A stretch of 26,837 nt of DNA from JAISGQ01 sp045604965 (GTDB taxonomy: Bacteria > Bacillota > Clostridia > Oscillospirales > Acutalibacteraceae). Position 1 is the stretch's first letter. Each line of letters opens with the position of its first letter. This document shows, one piece after another, positions 8,599 through 16,210 of this stretch. A program made the translations under genes and the position numbers. The notes under the pieces are model-generated. The model saw only the letters and a program-made list of their open reading frames with translations, was not told the DNA's origin and did not search any database. The stretch is from positions 1-26,837 of the forward strand of contig JAZUPB010000001.1 in the NCBI GenBank assembly GCA_045604965.1, given 5' to 3'.

Positions 8599-10254
8599 TT
8601 ACACACTGCCGGAAAATTCATCAGAAATGTTTTCCTCGTCTTCGGTTTGCGGATAGAGTTCATCGTATGAGCCTACTGACATACCGTCTGTGGCATTTTT
8701 TGCGAATTTATATATTGCATCAAAAGCAGACTTGGATGATTTCCACTGATTGCTGTTTGTGAAAAAGTCAGGACGTTCAGGCGCTGAATAATACTTAACA
8801 GCAGGGAACACACGGTATTTGAGGTATGTACTTTCCTCAGAATAGGTATCATCTCTGTGAATGTATATCGGATTACATACAGCCTTTGTTATTTTTGCCT
8901 CGGACTCATCAGATTTTCTTTCAATAGTGAATGTAGCAGACATACTGTAATATTTTTTTGCGGTCTCGCCGGAATCCGGATCAGCAAAAAGGTTACCCAT
9001 AGAGTAGAAAACGTAAGAGTACTCATCACTGTTTTTAGGCTTCTTTTTAGTGATCTTTTGAGTATAATCAGGTTCTGTACCGATTACGATATCGACGCCT
9101 GCATCGATGAGATCCTGAGCCAGAGAATTCCGGTCATCGTCGGTATGGTTTTTAGATTCAGAACCGCCCCAGTTGAGGAGAATGATGATTACTTCTGCAC
9201 CCGCTTTTTTCATATCGGAAATATCTTCCTCAATAACAGGGACTATAGAATTGTTGGAGTACTGATTGATACAGAATGAAAGTTCAGCGTCAGTGGTGCT
9301 GACTTTTTTCTGATCTGACAGAGCAGCATCGTAAGTTTTAGGGTTGGGGCAATAGTATGTGCCAATACCTATTTTTATCTGGTTCTCTTCAATTACATAT
9401 ACACTTTTAAATGCCTCGGGATCAGTATAAGTGCCAAGAGCTTTTATGCCGCGCTGTTCCATTTCAGTCATTGAATTCTTGAGTCCGTTAAAACCGAGGG
9501 ACAAAGAATCCTTTGATGCATTCATAATATGTGTAACACCAATGTTTGATAATGTGTCAAGAAGCTGTGTAGGGTAGTTGTAATTATCAAAACCGCGCAC
9601 ATAAAGATCGTTTTCGGTTGTCGCAGCACTTCCGAAAAGGGACACAATATTTATATCGGAAGTAAAAATCGGACTGAGCTCAGAAAGGTAATTGTTGAAA
9701 TCGTAGCCTTCGCTGTTTCGAGCGGCGCTGAGAATCTCTTTATTCATCTTGACAGAGCCGCCGAAGGTAATAGTAACCGAACAGTCAGTTTCACTGGGAT
9801 TAACAGCAGGAGTCTCAGAAACGACAGGAGAAAAAACTTCAGTAGGACCGCCGGAGGGAGTGATAGCTGCTATAAGCAGAGCGATGCCAATAACGCCAAT
9901 TATGGAAAAAGATGCAATGGTAAAAATTTTTTTGAATTTCTGCTCGCCGCCTACAGAAAAGATTCTTCCGCCGGCGTGATGTGCAGTTGTCACAGAACGT
10001 GAAGCGGAAGCGGAACGGTGAGTCCTGTGAGCATCGGAAAGAGCAGTGCTTCGTGTTGAGTCGGCAATTACAGAACCGGAGCGCTGAACTTTACCAATTG
10101 CGTTTCGGCTGCTTCCGTCTTCAGAAGTGGAAACAGAACGTTTTTTTGAAAACAGATTTTTAAAAAAGTTGCGTATGGAAATAATTATATCTGCCAATAG
10201 ATCAAGAGCGCGGTCAAGAAAACCGCGATCGCCATTGTTTTTATTATCAGACAC
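8599..10254 (-). CDS. Membrane-anchored CapA-fold protein, predicted catalytically inactive
   Basis: A 551-residue protein starting at GTG (GGAGG 7 nt upstream). Residues 1-110 are cytoplasmic, with a Ser/Thr/Arg/His-rich stretch at about 40-95. A helix at 111-131 crosses the membrane, and the rest lies outside. The outer domain follows the CapA/poly-gamma-glutamate capsule protein fold (PF09587, a calcineurin-like phosphoesterase) in order and spacing, but its metal-binding positions are changed: the usual GDVM is GGSVKM (165-170), the NNH motif reads NASKDS, HWGxE reads NWGGSE, and GxHPHxxQ reads GTEPDYTQ. SMGNLF corresponds to the SLGNF block. It probably binds a ligand or partner rather than cutting. 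It has its own promoter and is not in an operon. Confidence 0.8.
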   Translation of the reverse strand: MSDNKNNGDRGFLDRALDLLADIIISIRNFFKNLFSKKRSVSTSEDGSSRNAIGKVQRSGSVIADSTRSTALSDAHRTHRSASASRSVTTAHHAGGRIFSVGGEQKFKKIFTIASFSIIGVIGIALLIAAITPSGGPTEVFSPVVSETPAVNPSETDCSVTITFGGSVKMNKEILSAARNSEGYDFNNYLSELSPIFTSDINIVSLFGSAATTENDLYVRGFDNYNYPTQLLDTLSNIGVTHIMNASKDSLSLGFNGLKNSMTEMEQRGIKALGTYTDPEAFKSVYVIEENQIKIGIGTYYCPNPKTYDAALSDQKKVSTTDAELSFCINQYSNNSIVPVIEEDISDMKKAGAEVIIILLNWGGSESKNHTDDDRNSLAQDLIDAGVDIVIGTEPDYTQKITKKKPKNSDEYSYVFYSMGNLFADPDSGETAKKYYSMSATFTIERKSDESEAKITKAVCNPIYIHRDDTYSEESTYLKYRVFPAVKYYSAPERPDFFTNSNQWKSSKSAFDAIYKFAKNATDGMSVGSYDELYPQTEDEENISDEFSGSV

Positions 10255-10283
10255 GGTTAATCCTCCAGTTATTTATTGCCGTA

Positions 10284-10312
10284 ATTATAATATATATTGA
10301 TGAGGATTTCAA
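10284..10312 (-). promoter_or_regulatory. Sigma-70-type promoter for the CapA-like gene
   Basis: On the minus strand TTGAAA (plus 10307-10312) and a perfect TATAAT (plus 10284-10289) are separated by exactly 17 bp. The -10 box lies 29 bp before the GTG start at 10254. Confidence 0.8.
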
Positions 10313-10414
10313 TAAGTCCCTGTCTATTAAATTATGGGATAATCTTATGGAATGTGAATTATCGTCAGAGTATTTGCATATTTATTATCATAAAAAGACA
10401 GGAGGCGATTGCGC

Positions 10415-11011
10415 GTGTTTATATGGTCATTTAAAACCTCGAAAAAGGAATTGGTTCTGCTTATTGTAGGAATTCTGCTTTTTGCTGCTGCGATAGTTTA
10501 TGTTCTGTGGCCTAAAGGAGAACGAGAGACAGCTTTTCTTGTGCAGAAGGGGTACAGTCTCGAGGCTGAAACGGCAGAGGCAAGGATAGGCTTTGCTGAA
10601 CAGTTCGGCTGGAATATAGAAAGTGATCCGGTAGAAGTGCGGGAGGTTATTATTCCATCGCAGTTTAGTGATGTGTATGAAAATTACAATAAAATTCAGA
10701 TTGAACAAGGCTTTGACCTTGCTGATCATAAAGGTGAAAGGGTAAAGCGGTGGACATATAAAATAACAAACTATCCAAATAATCCCGATACAGTTTACAT
10801 AAATATGCTTATCAAGGACGGAAAAGTCATAGGCGGAGATATCTGTTCTGCATCACTGAATGGATTTATGCACGGCTTTTCTGCAGAAGCAAATGCAGCA
10901 GAAATTTCTGAAGCAATGAACAGCATCTATAATTCCGATGTTGAACAGGACAGGATACTTTCAGGCATAATACCCGAAAATTCTGATATTCCCCCTGAAA
11001 ATGACGAATAG
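10415..11011 (+). CDS. Membrane-anchored DUF4830-like protein
   Basis: A 198-residue protein with a basic N-terminus, a single helix at about residues 12-32 (ELVLLIVGILLFAAAIVYVL) and an extracellular domain. The outer part contains RIGFAEQFGWNIESDP, EVIIPSQFSDVYENYNKIQ and IGGDICSASLNGFMHGF, which resemble the DUF4830 domain of Clostridia as I remember it. No function is known for that family. GTG at 10415 is preferred because GGAGG ends 9 nt upstream; the in-frame TTG at 10409 would be only 3 nt from it. The C-terminus is acidic. It is divergent from the CapA-like gene and ends in its own terminator. Confidence 0.8.
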   Translation: MFIWSFKTSKKELVLLIVGILLFAAAIVYVLWPKGERETAFLVQKGYSLEAETAEARIGFAEQFGWNIESDPVEVREVIIPSQFSDVYENYNKIQIEQGFDLADHKGERVKRWTYKITNYPNNPDTVYINMLIKDGKVIGGDICSASLNGFMHGFSAEANAAEISEAMNSIYNSDVEQDRILSGIIPENSDIPPENDE

Positions 11012-11014
11012 CTT

Positions 11015-11039
11015 AAACGGCAGGAACTCCTGCCGTTTT
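11015..11039 (+). terminator. Intrinsic terminator after the DUF4830-like gene
   Basis: AAACGGCAGGA and TCCTGCCGTTT form an 11-bp GC-rich stem with a 2-nt central gap, followed by a short T-run and TGTTAC. It starts 4 bp after the stop codon. Confidence 0.8.
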
Positions 11040-11108
11040 GTTACATTAGGTTCATATTTTTATACGATATAAGTGGTATGATTATGTGTGCTGAAGGAGG
11101 TAGAACAT

Positions 11109-11933
11109 ATGAAAAAACTTGTGGCGTGGATTGCGGTTCTGATAATCCTTGCATTGCTTGTGATATGGATCATATGGGGAAACAGTGCACTGATGGTAAG
11201 TGAGACTGTTATCTGCAGTGAAAAAATACCGGAGAATTTTTCAGGGTTCAGAATCGCTCAGATATCGGATCTGCATAATGCGCAGTTTGGGGATAATAAT
11301 AAAAAACTTATAAAAACGCTGAAAGATACAAAGCCTGATATTATTGTGATAACAGGTGATATTGTTGACTCGCAAAAAACAGATATTGATATTGCGGTTG
11401 AATTTGCAAAGGAATCAGTCGGGATTGCGCCGACTTATTATGTTACAGGAAATCACGAGGCCAATATATCAAATAAAGAGTTTGAAAAGCTCAGAACAGG
11501 TCTATTGGAAGCAGGAGTAACAGTGCTTGAAAACGAAAGCGTAATAATTGAGCATAACGGAAGTTTTATAAAAATTGCAGGAGTCAATGATTATTTCTTT
11601 AATGGAAACTTCGAGCAAAATATAATGAACCTGACGGAAGAAAAGAATATATATACTGTACTTCTGTCCCACAGACCGGAATATTTTGATTTATATGTAA
11701 AAAGCGGAGCTGACCTTGTTTTTTCGGGTCACGCACACGGAGGACAGTTCCGAATTCCCTTTGTCGGTGGTATCGTAGCCCCGGGACAGGGAGTGTTTCC
11801 AAAATACGACGGAGGCAAATATACACGGGATAAAACTGAAATGATAGTAAGCAGAGGACTTGGCAATAGCATCATTCCATTCAGAATAAATAACAGACCG
11901 GAAATAGTGGTTGCGGAGCTGAAGCACATATAG
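11109..11933 (+). CDS. Membrane-anchored calcineurin-like metallophosphoesterase
   Basis: This 274-residue protein has one N-terminal helix (LVAWIAVLIILALLVIWIIW), then a phosphoesterase domain facing outward. All metal-binding blocks are intact: ISDLH (D54, H56), TGDIVD (83-87), GNHE (114-117), LSHRPEYF and GHAHGGQFRIP. The arrangement matches the YkuE/YaeI-like group of PF00149, which carries two catalytic metal ions; some members hydrolyse lipid A precursors or other phosphoesters, but the substrate here is unknown. ATG 11109 is chosen because AAGGAGG lies 8 nt upstream; an in-frame GTG at 11088 would overlap that site. Contrast with the CapA-like neighbour, which has the same fold superfamily but lacks the metal ligands. 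Confidence 0.92.
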   Translation: MKKLVAWIAVLIILALLVIWIIWGNSALMVSETVICSEKIPENFSGFRIAQISDLHNAQFGDNNKKLIKTLKDTKPDIIVITGDIVDSQKTDIDIAVEFAKESVGIAPTYYVTGNHEANISNKEFEKLRTGLLEAGVTVLENESVIIEHNGSFIKIAGVNDYFFNGNFEQNIMNLTEEKNIYTVLLSHRPEYFDLYVKSGADLVFSGHAHGGQFRIPFVGGIVAPGQGVFPKYDGGKYTRDKTEMIVSRGLGNSIIPFRINNRPEIVVAELKHI

Positions 11934-11940
11934 AAATTCA

Positions 11941-11969
11941 TTTACTTTCTGAATGACGGCGGATATAAT
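11941..11969 (+). promoter_or_regulatory. Promoter of the pseudouridine synthase gene
   Basis: TTTACT (11941-11946) and a perfect TATAAT (11964-11969) are separated by 17 bp. The -10 box touches an upstream in-frame ATG at 11970, which would then lie at or before the transcript start; this supports the later ATG at 11994 as the true start. Confidence 0.65.
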
Positions 11970-11993
11970 ATGCATAATAAAGGAAGTGGAATT

Positions 11994-12701
11994 ATGGATC
12001 GTATAGACAAGGTTATAGCTTCACAAAGCAAACTGAGCAGAAAGGAAGTCCATAAGCTTATATGGACCGGAAAAGTTCTGATTGGCGGCAAACCGATAGA
12101 CAAAATAGATTTAAAGGTAAATCCGGAAGAAATAAGTATATCTGTAAACGGAAAAGAGCTTACGTATAAAAAATATGTATATATAATGCTGAATAAACCC
12201 AAGGGATGCGTATCTGCAAGCACCGACAGCACCCAGAAGACGGTGATCGATCTGGTTCCGGAAGAACTGCAAAGACCGGGACTTGCACCTGTGGGAAGGC
12301 TGGACAAGGATACAACGGGACTGCTTATTATCACAGATGACGGTGCATTTTCGCACAGAGTAACATCTCCGAAAAAGAAAATATATAAAAAATATAATGC
12401 GATGCTTGACTTAAGTCCCACAGAAGAGGAGCTTGATATACTGAGAAAAGGCGTAACCATAGACGGAGGGGAAGAATGCCTGCCCTGTTTTGCAGAGCTT
12501 ATTGATGACGAAAATCACATTGTTGAAATCAGCATATGTGAAGGAAAATACCATCAGGTGAAAAGAATGGCTGCTGCGATAGGGAAGAAGGTGCTGGATC
12601 TCAGACGGGTATCGATCGACTCGCTGATTATGGACGATGCACTTTCAGAGGGAGAGTGCCGTGAGCTTACTGAAGAAGAAATTAGTATTTTCAAAAACTG
12701 A
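11994..12701 (+). CDS. rsuA: Ribosomal small-subunit pseudouridine synthase, RsuA family
   Basis: A 235-residue RNA-modifying enzyme. Residues 1-60 form an S4 RNA-binding domain (RIDKVIASQSKLSRKEVHKL...). The catalytic domain carries the RsuA/RluB signature GRLDKDTTGLLIITDDG, with the catalytic Asp near residue 104. The segment MLNKPKGCVSA before it and GKYHQVKRMAAAIGKKV after it complete the family pattern. RsuA converts U516 of 16S rRNA to pseudouridine; the length is close to RsuA and B. subtilis YtzG, but the large-subunit enzymes RluE/RluF are related, so the symbol is probable rather than certain. AAGGAAG precedes ATG 11994. It ends in TGA. Confidence 0.88.
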   Translation: MDRIDKVIASQSKLSRKEVHKLIWTGKVLIGGKPIDKIDLKVNPEEISISVNGKELTYKKYVYIMLNKPKGCVSASTDSTQKTVIDLVPEELQRPGLAPVGRLDKDTTGLLIITDDGAFSHRVTSPKKKIYKKYNAMLDLSPTEEELDILRKGVTIDGGEECLPCFAELIDDENHIVEISICEGKYHQVKRMAAAIGKKVLDLRRVSIDSLIMDDALSEGECRELTEEEISIFKN

Positions 12702-12815
12702 TGGTTTTGTGATGATTGACTCTTTTTACGGTTTTATGTTATGAAAAGACTGAAAAAACGCTGTGGTTTAGTTATCTTCAACAATAAATGAGGAAAATTT
12801 TATAACGTTGAATAC

Positions 12816-12844
12816 TTGCTTATGTAAATTCATTCTGCTATTAT
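12816..12844 (+). promoter_or_regulatory. Probable promoter of the MsmX-type ATPase gene
   Basis: TTGCTT (12816-12821) and TATTAT (12839-12844) are 17 bp apart; a perfect TATAAT overlaps at 12844-12849 but has no -35 at good spacing. Transcription from here would give a 5' leader of about 60 nt. Confidence 0.55.
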
Positions 12845-12863
12845 ATAATACGGCAGAAGCCAC

Positions 12864-12888
12864 GGGTTGTACAAAGATTTGTCGACCC
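12864..12888 (+). promoter_or_regulatory. 5'-leader hairpin before the MsmX-type ATPase
   Basis: GGGTTG pairs with CGACCC (6 bp, one G-T) and ACAAA pairs with TTTGT with one bulged T between them. The hairpin starts some 13-20 nt after the predicted transcript start and 25 nt before the start codon, where it could protect the mRNA 5' end while leaving the ribosome binding site (TAGGAGG) free. Confidence 0.4.
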
Positions 12889-12913
12889 AAGAAATGATTA
12901 GGAGGCAAAAATT

Positions 12914-14026
12914 ATGGCAAGCGTAACCTTGAAAAACATTTACAAGCGTTACCCGGGCGGCGTTATCGCTGTCAACGATTTCAATCTTGAGATTCAGGAT
13001 AAGGAATTCGTAATCCTCGTTGGACCTTCCGGCTGCGGTAAGTCCACCACCCTTCGTATGATCGCAGGTCTCGAAGAGATCTCCGACGGCGAGCTCTACA
13101 TCGGCGACAACCTTGTCAACGACGTAGCACCTAAGGACAGAGACATCGCAATGGTTTTCCAGAACTATGCTCTTTATCCTCATATGACCGTTTTTGACAA
13201 CATGGCATTCGGTCTTAAGCTCAGAAAGTATCCGAAAGATGAAATCAGGCGCCGCGTTGAAGAGGCTGCTCAGATTCTTGATATAGCTCACCTTCTCGAC
13301 AGAAAGCCGAAGGCTCTCTCCGGTGGTCAGCGTCAGCGTGTTGCTCTCGGCCGTGCTATCGTCCGTGAGCCGAAGGTATTCCTTCTTGACGAGCCCCTTT
13401 CTAACCTCGATGCTAAGCTCCGTGCACAGATGCGTACCGAGCTTGCTAAGCTCCATATGAGACTGGGTACCACCTTCATCTACGTTACCCACGACCAGAC
13501 CGAGGCTATGACCATGGGTGACAGAAGCGTTGTAATGAAGGACGGCTTCATTCAGCAGGTTCACACTCCCCAGTTCCTTTATGATAAGCCCTGCAATATG
13601 TTCGTTGCTGGCTTCATCGGCTCTCCCCAGATGAACTTCATCGATGTAACTCTTGAGAAGCGTGACGACAGCATCTATGCTTGCTTCAACGAGTTCGCAA
13701 TCAAGCTTCCCGCTTCCAAGAACAACAGCGGCAAGCTCGACGAGTACATCGGTAAGGAAGTTGTTCTCGGTATCCGTCCTGAGCACGTTCACGACGAGCC
13801 CGAGTACATTGAGAGATATAAGGACAGCTGCGTAACCGCAGACGTCGAAGTTACCGAGCTTATGGGTAACGAGACCTTCCTTTACATCAATGCTGCTGGT
13901 AACTCCATTACCGCACGTGTTGCTCCTACTTCCAAGACCAAGGCAGGCGAGACCATCAAGGTTGCATTCGTCAACTCCAAGATCCACCTGTTCAACAAGG
14001 AAACCGAGCAGACTATCGTCAACTAA
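12914..14026 (+). CDS. msmX: MsmX/UgpC-type ATP-binding protein of sugar ABC importers
   Basis: This 370-residue ATPase has Walker A GPSGCGKST (37-45), the Q-loop at Gln83, signature LSGGQRQRVALGRA (135 onward), Walker B VFLLDEP (155-161), D-loop SNLD and the H-loop His193. The C-terminal 130 residues form the MalK-type OB/TOBE regulatory domain. Such stand-alone ATPases (MsmX in B. subtilis) serve several sugar importers in trans; the importer at 4179-7585 lacks an ATPase and is a natural client. Codon use is sharply biased (CTT/CTC, CGT, GGT, GTT) compared with the AT-rich neighbours, pointing to high expression. TAGGAGG precedes the ATG. It is monocistronic with a strong terminator. Confidence 0.95.
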   Translation: MASVTLKNIYKRYPGGVIAVNDFNLEIQDKEFVILVGPSGCGKSTTLRMIAGLEEISDGELYIGDNLVNDVAPKDRDIAMVFQNYALYPHMTVFDNMAFGLKLRKYPKDEIRRRVEEAAQILDIAHLLDRKPKALSGGQRQRVALGRAIVREPKVFLLDEPLSNLDAKLRAQMRTELAKLHMRLGTTFIYVTHDQTEAMTMGDRSVVMKDGFIQQVHTPQFLYDKPCNMFVAGFIGSPQMNFIDVTLEKRDDSIYACFNEFAIKLPASKNNSGKLDEYIGKEVVLGIRPEHVHDEPEYIERYKDSCVTADVEVTELMGNETFLYINAAGNSITARVAPTSKTKAGETIKVAFVNSKIHLFNKETEQTIVN

Positions 14027-14035
14027 TGACAATTC

Positions 14036-14071
14036 AAAAAGCCCGAAGCGAAAGCTTCGGGCTTTTCTTTT
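14036..14071 (+). terminator. Strong intrinsic terminator after msmX
   Basis: GCCCGAAGC and GCTTCGGGC form a 9-bp stem closed by a GAAA tetraloop, with A5 before and TTTTCTTTT after. This is a textbook Rho-independent terminator. Confidence 0.95.
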
Positions 14072-14339
14072 ATGTTTAATTATTGAGCCTTTGTAAGTGT
14101 CTGCTTCTGTTATAATAAAAAAAGAAATACATAACCGGGACCTTTGTCGCATCAAAACAGCATATTTAACAGGCTGTTTTATCTGTCTGCCATAAAGGAT
14201 ACAAAGACTTTATCCATAAGAAATCCCCCTACAAAAACATCTCCACAAGTATTTGGATTGCATTATCCGTCGATAACAGTGTCAATGGAAAGATATATCG
14301 ACATATAATGTAAAAGAACAGAAGGAGGAGGTATCGGAA
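14072..14339 (+). other. Intergenic leader of the ZIP transporter gene
   Basis: No gene is evident. It contains an 8-bp hairpin (AAAACAGC at 14154-14161 with GCTGTTTT at 14173-14180), a perfect TATAAT at 14304-14309 that is the likely -10 box of the transporter gene, and the inverted repeat GTCGATA (14269-14275) / TATCGAC (14296-14302), whose right arm ends one base before that -10 box. A weak -35 candidate (GTGTCA, 14279-14284) lies between the arms, with a 19-bp spacer. A very strong ribosome binding site (GGAGGAGG, 14323-14330) closes the region. Confidence 0.55.
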
Positions 14340-15113
14340 ATGATGTGAAAAGTCTTATTTGGTATTATGATCCCGTTTATCGGTACAGCGATCGGTGCGG
14401 GCTGTGTACTGTTTTTAAAAAGGCAGCTGTCAGATAAAACACAGAGAATACTTTCCGGTTTTGCCGCAGGTGTAATGGTAGCGGCGTCAGTGTGGAGTCT
14501 TTTGCTGCCTGCCATAGATTATGCATCTGATATGGGGAAGCTTGCGTTCATCCCTGCAGCAGCAGGTTTTTTAATTGGTATTTTATTCCTGCAAATTCTC
14601 GACAGGATAATTCCCGTACTTCAGAAGCGTACGGAAAAATCAGAAGGACGAATGGATAAAACTATTATGCTTGTATTGTCAGTGACACTTCATAATATAC
14701 CCGAAGGTATGGCCGTAGGTGTCGCGTATGCAGGATACTTATCGGGAAAATCAGAGTTTACGCTTGCTGCAGCGTTAGTGTTGTCTTTGGGAATAGCTAT
14801 ACAGAATTTTCCGGAAGGCTCTATTATCTCAATGCCGCTTAAGGCTCAGGGAATGAGTAAAGGCAAGGCACTTTCGATAGGTATTCTGTCAGGTGTTGTA
14901 GAGCCGGCAGGTGCACTTTTGACAATAATAGCAGCGAGTATAGTCGTTCCCGTGCTGCCATATATGTTAAGCTTTGCCGCAGGTGCAATGTTTTATGTGG
15001 TAGTGGAAGAGCTCATACCTGAAATGATACAGGATAAGAGATCAAATACAGGAACGCTTGCGTTTACTGCAGGCTTTTGTGTAATGATGATGCTGGATGT
15101 AGCGCTGGGATAA
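14340..15113 (+). CDS. ZIP-family divalent metal transporter, with in-frame TGA at codon 3 of the best-placed start
   Basis: The uninterrupted frame from ATG 14367 gives 248 residues with eight transmembrane segments. It has the ZIP metal-binding motifs HNIPEGMAVG (helix 4, residue 109) and QNFPEG (helix 5, residue 146), plus VVEELIPEM in helix 7. The type is ZupT/GufA, importing zinc or other divalent metals. The only good ribosome binding site (GGAGGAGG) is placed for ATG 14340, in the same frame, but that start reads ATG ATG TGA and then continues KVLFGI to ATG 14367. Homologues as I recall them begin with a similar short LFG(I/L) lead-in, so the codons after the TGA look like genuine coding sequence. 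Either translation restarts at 14367 without a ribosome binding site, or the gene is recently damaged, or the TGA is a sequence error. Confidence 0.85.
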
Positions 15114-15148
15114 ATAATAAAACCGCCGAAAAGGCGGTTTTATTATTT
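15112..15148. terminator. Bidirectional terminator overlapping both stop codons
   Basis: AAATAATAAAACCGCC and GGCGGTTTTATTATTT form a 16-bp stem with a GAAAA loop. The outer bases of the stem include the last bases of the TAA codons of the converging ZIP and patatin-like genes (ends at 15113 and 15147), so one hairpin serves both. Confidence 0.92.
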
Positions 15149-16043
15149 ATTTTTCTCTTATAAGTTTTCGAACGATCTTACGTGTAGCAGATATTATTTT
15201 AGAGCGCTTTTCAACGTCAAATTTTTCACCGGTGAAAGCAGTGCAAAGAGTTGATAATCCGTCTGAATACCCAAGCTGCATTCTTTTTGTAATTCCTAGG
15301 TTTGAAAAATCCAGAGTACCGGAAATAAAATTGCCCTGATTAGTAGATGGAGTTATGTTAACAATATTTGCATCGGGAAACATTATCGAATTTTCCATAA
15401 CAGAGACTTCATTGTCGTGAGTGAGCCATACAACAATAAAGTTGCGATACCCTGCCTGATAAAGAGGCTTTACAGGGCAATTGTCAGATAATCCCCCATC
15501 ATAATAGGAGTTTCCATCTATTTCTTCAGGACCGAAAATAACAGGAATAGCAGAAGAAGCAAGCAGAAGGCTTTCGATTTTGCTGTTGGTATCAAGGGTA
15601 TTGAGTTTGATATATTCTGCATTAAGTGTCCTGCGATTGAAAAGAGTTATGTAAAGTGGTGTGTCTGATTTTCTTAGTGCATTAAAGTTTAAGTTATCAG
15701 TTATGATTTTTGAAAGCCCGGAGCGCGAAAAAAGACCTGTTTTGTCTATGCTTGCAATTCTGTTGATATCTTTGATAAGAGAGTGGAGAAATCCACCGCG
15801 ATCGGAGTTGTCGTCACTTTCAAAGGGGGTGAGAATATCATCTTGCTCAATGGAGTTCCATAGTTTTACGGTTTTGTTGTATTCTCCGGAAATAAAAAGC
15901 GCACCGTTGAGCGCACCGACAGAAGTGCCGGAAACAGCGCCTATTAATTTATCTGCACCTATCTCACGAAGTGCACGCCACACACCGATCTGATAAGCGC
16001 CTTTTCCACCGCCGCCTGCTAAAACAAGAGCGTAATTTTTCAT
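15147..16043 (-). CDS. Patatin-like phospholipase
   Basis: This 298-residue protein has the patatin fold (PF01734): the oxyanion-hole glycine block GGGGKGAY at 10-17, the nucleophile elbow GTSVG with Ser41 at 39-43, and the catalytic Asp182 in YDGGLSDN. Together these give the Ser-Asp dyad of a lipid acyl hydrolase. There is no signal peptide or membrane helix, so it acts inside the cell, probably on phospholipids or glycolipids. It resembles the YjjU/RssA-type bacterial patatins. The strong AAGGAG lies upstream of the ATG and a good promoter 40 bp further. It is convergent with the ZIP gene and divergent from the YfbR-like gene. Confidence 0.93.
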   Translation of the reverse strand: MKNYALVLAGGGGKGAYQIGVWRALREIGADKLIGAVSGTSVGALNGALFISGEYNKTVKLWNSIEQDDILTPFESDDNSDRGGFLHSLIKDINRIASIDKTGLFSRSGLSKIITDNLNFNALRKSDTPLYITLFNRRTLNAEYIKLNTLDTNSKIESLLLASSAIPVIFGPEEIDGNSYYDGGLSDNCPVKPLYQAGYRNFIVVWLTHDNEVSVMENSIMFPDANIVNITPSTNQGNFISGTLDFSNLGITKRMQLGYSDGLSTLCTAFTGEKFDVEKRSKIISATRKIVRKLIREK

Positions 16044-16078
16044 ATAGCAAATCTCCTTGAATAATAAAACACATACAT

Positions 16079-16107
16079 AGTTTAGTTTTGGATAACAGGA
16101 TTGTCAA
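16079..16107 (-). promoter_or_regulatory. Promoter of the patatin-like gene
   Basis: On the minus strand a perfect TTGACA (plus 16102-16107) and TAAACT (plus 16079-16084) are separated by 17 bp, 36 bp before the ATG. Confidence 0.75.
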
Positions 16108-16117
16108 GAATATGTGC

Positions 16118-16145
16118 TTTACAATAAAATAAGTCGTGTTATAAT
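16118..16145 (+). promoter_or_regulatory. Promoter of the YfbR-like gene
   Basis: TTTACA (16118-16123) and a perfect TATAAT (16140-16145) are separated by 16 bp. It is back to back with the patatin promoter and would give a leader of about 60 nt. Confidence 0.75.
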
Positions 16146-16210
16146 ATTTTATGTTGGAAGATAAAATCTGTTTATTATTATAATATACCAAAAACAGGAG
16201 AAATGACACA

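Noticed and set aside
12830..14155. A 441-codon open frame on the minus strand across msmX
   Set aside because: It is antisense to a full ABC ATPase with all motifs. The strong codon bias of msmX removes stops from the opposite frame; there is no ribosome binding site or protein-like pattern.
14340..14348. TGA at codon 3 of the ZIP gene as recoded Trp or selenocysteine
   Set aside because: TGA ends malF in a coupled ATGA overlap and ends rsuA, so it is a stop here; no selenocysteine element is visible after it and ZIP proteins do not use selenocysteine.
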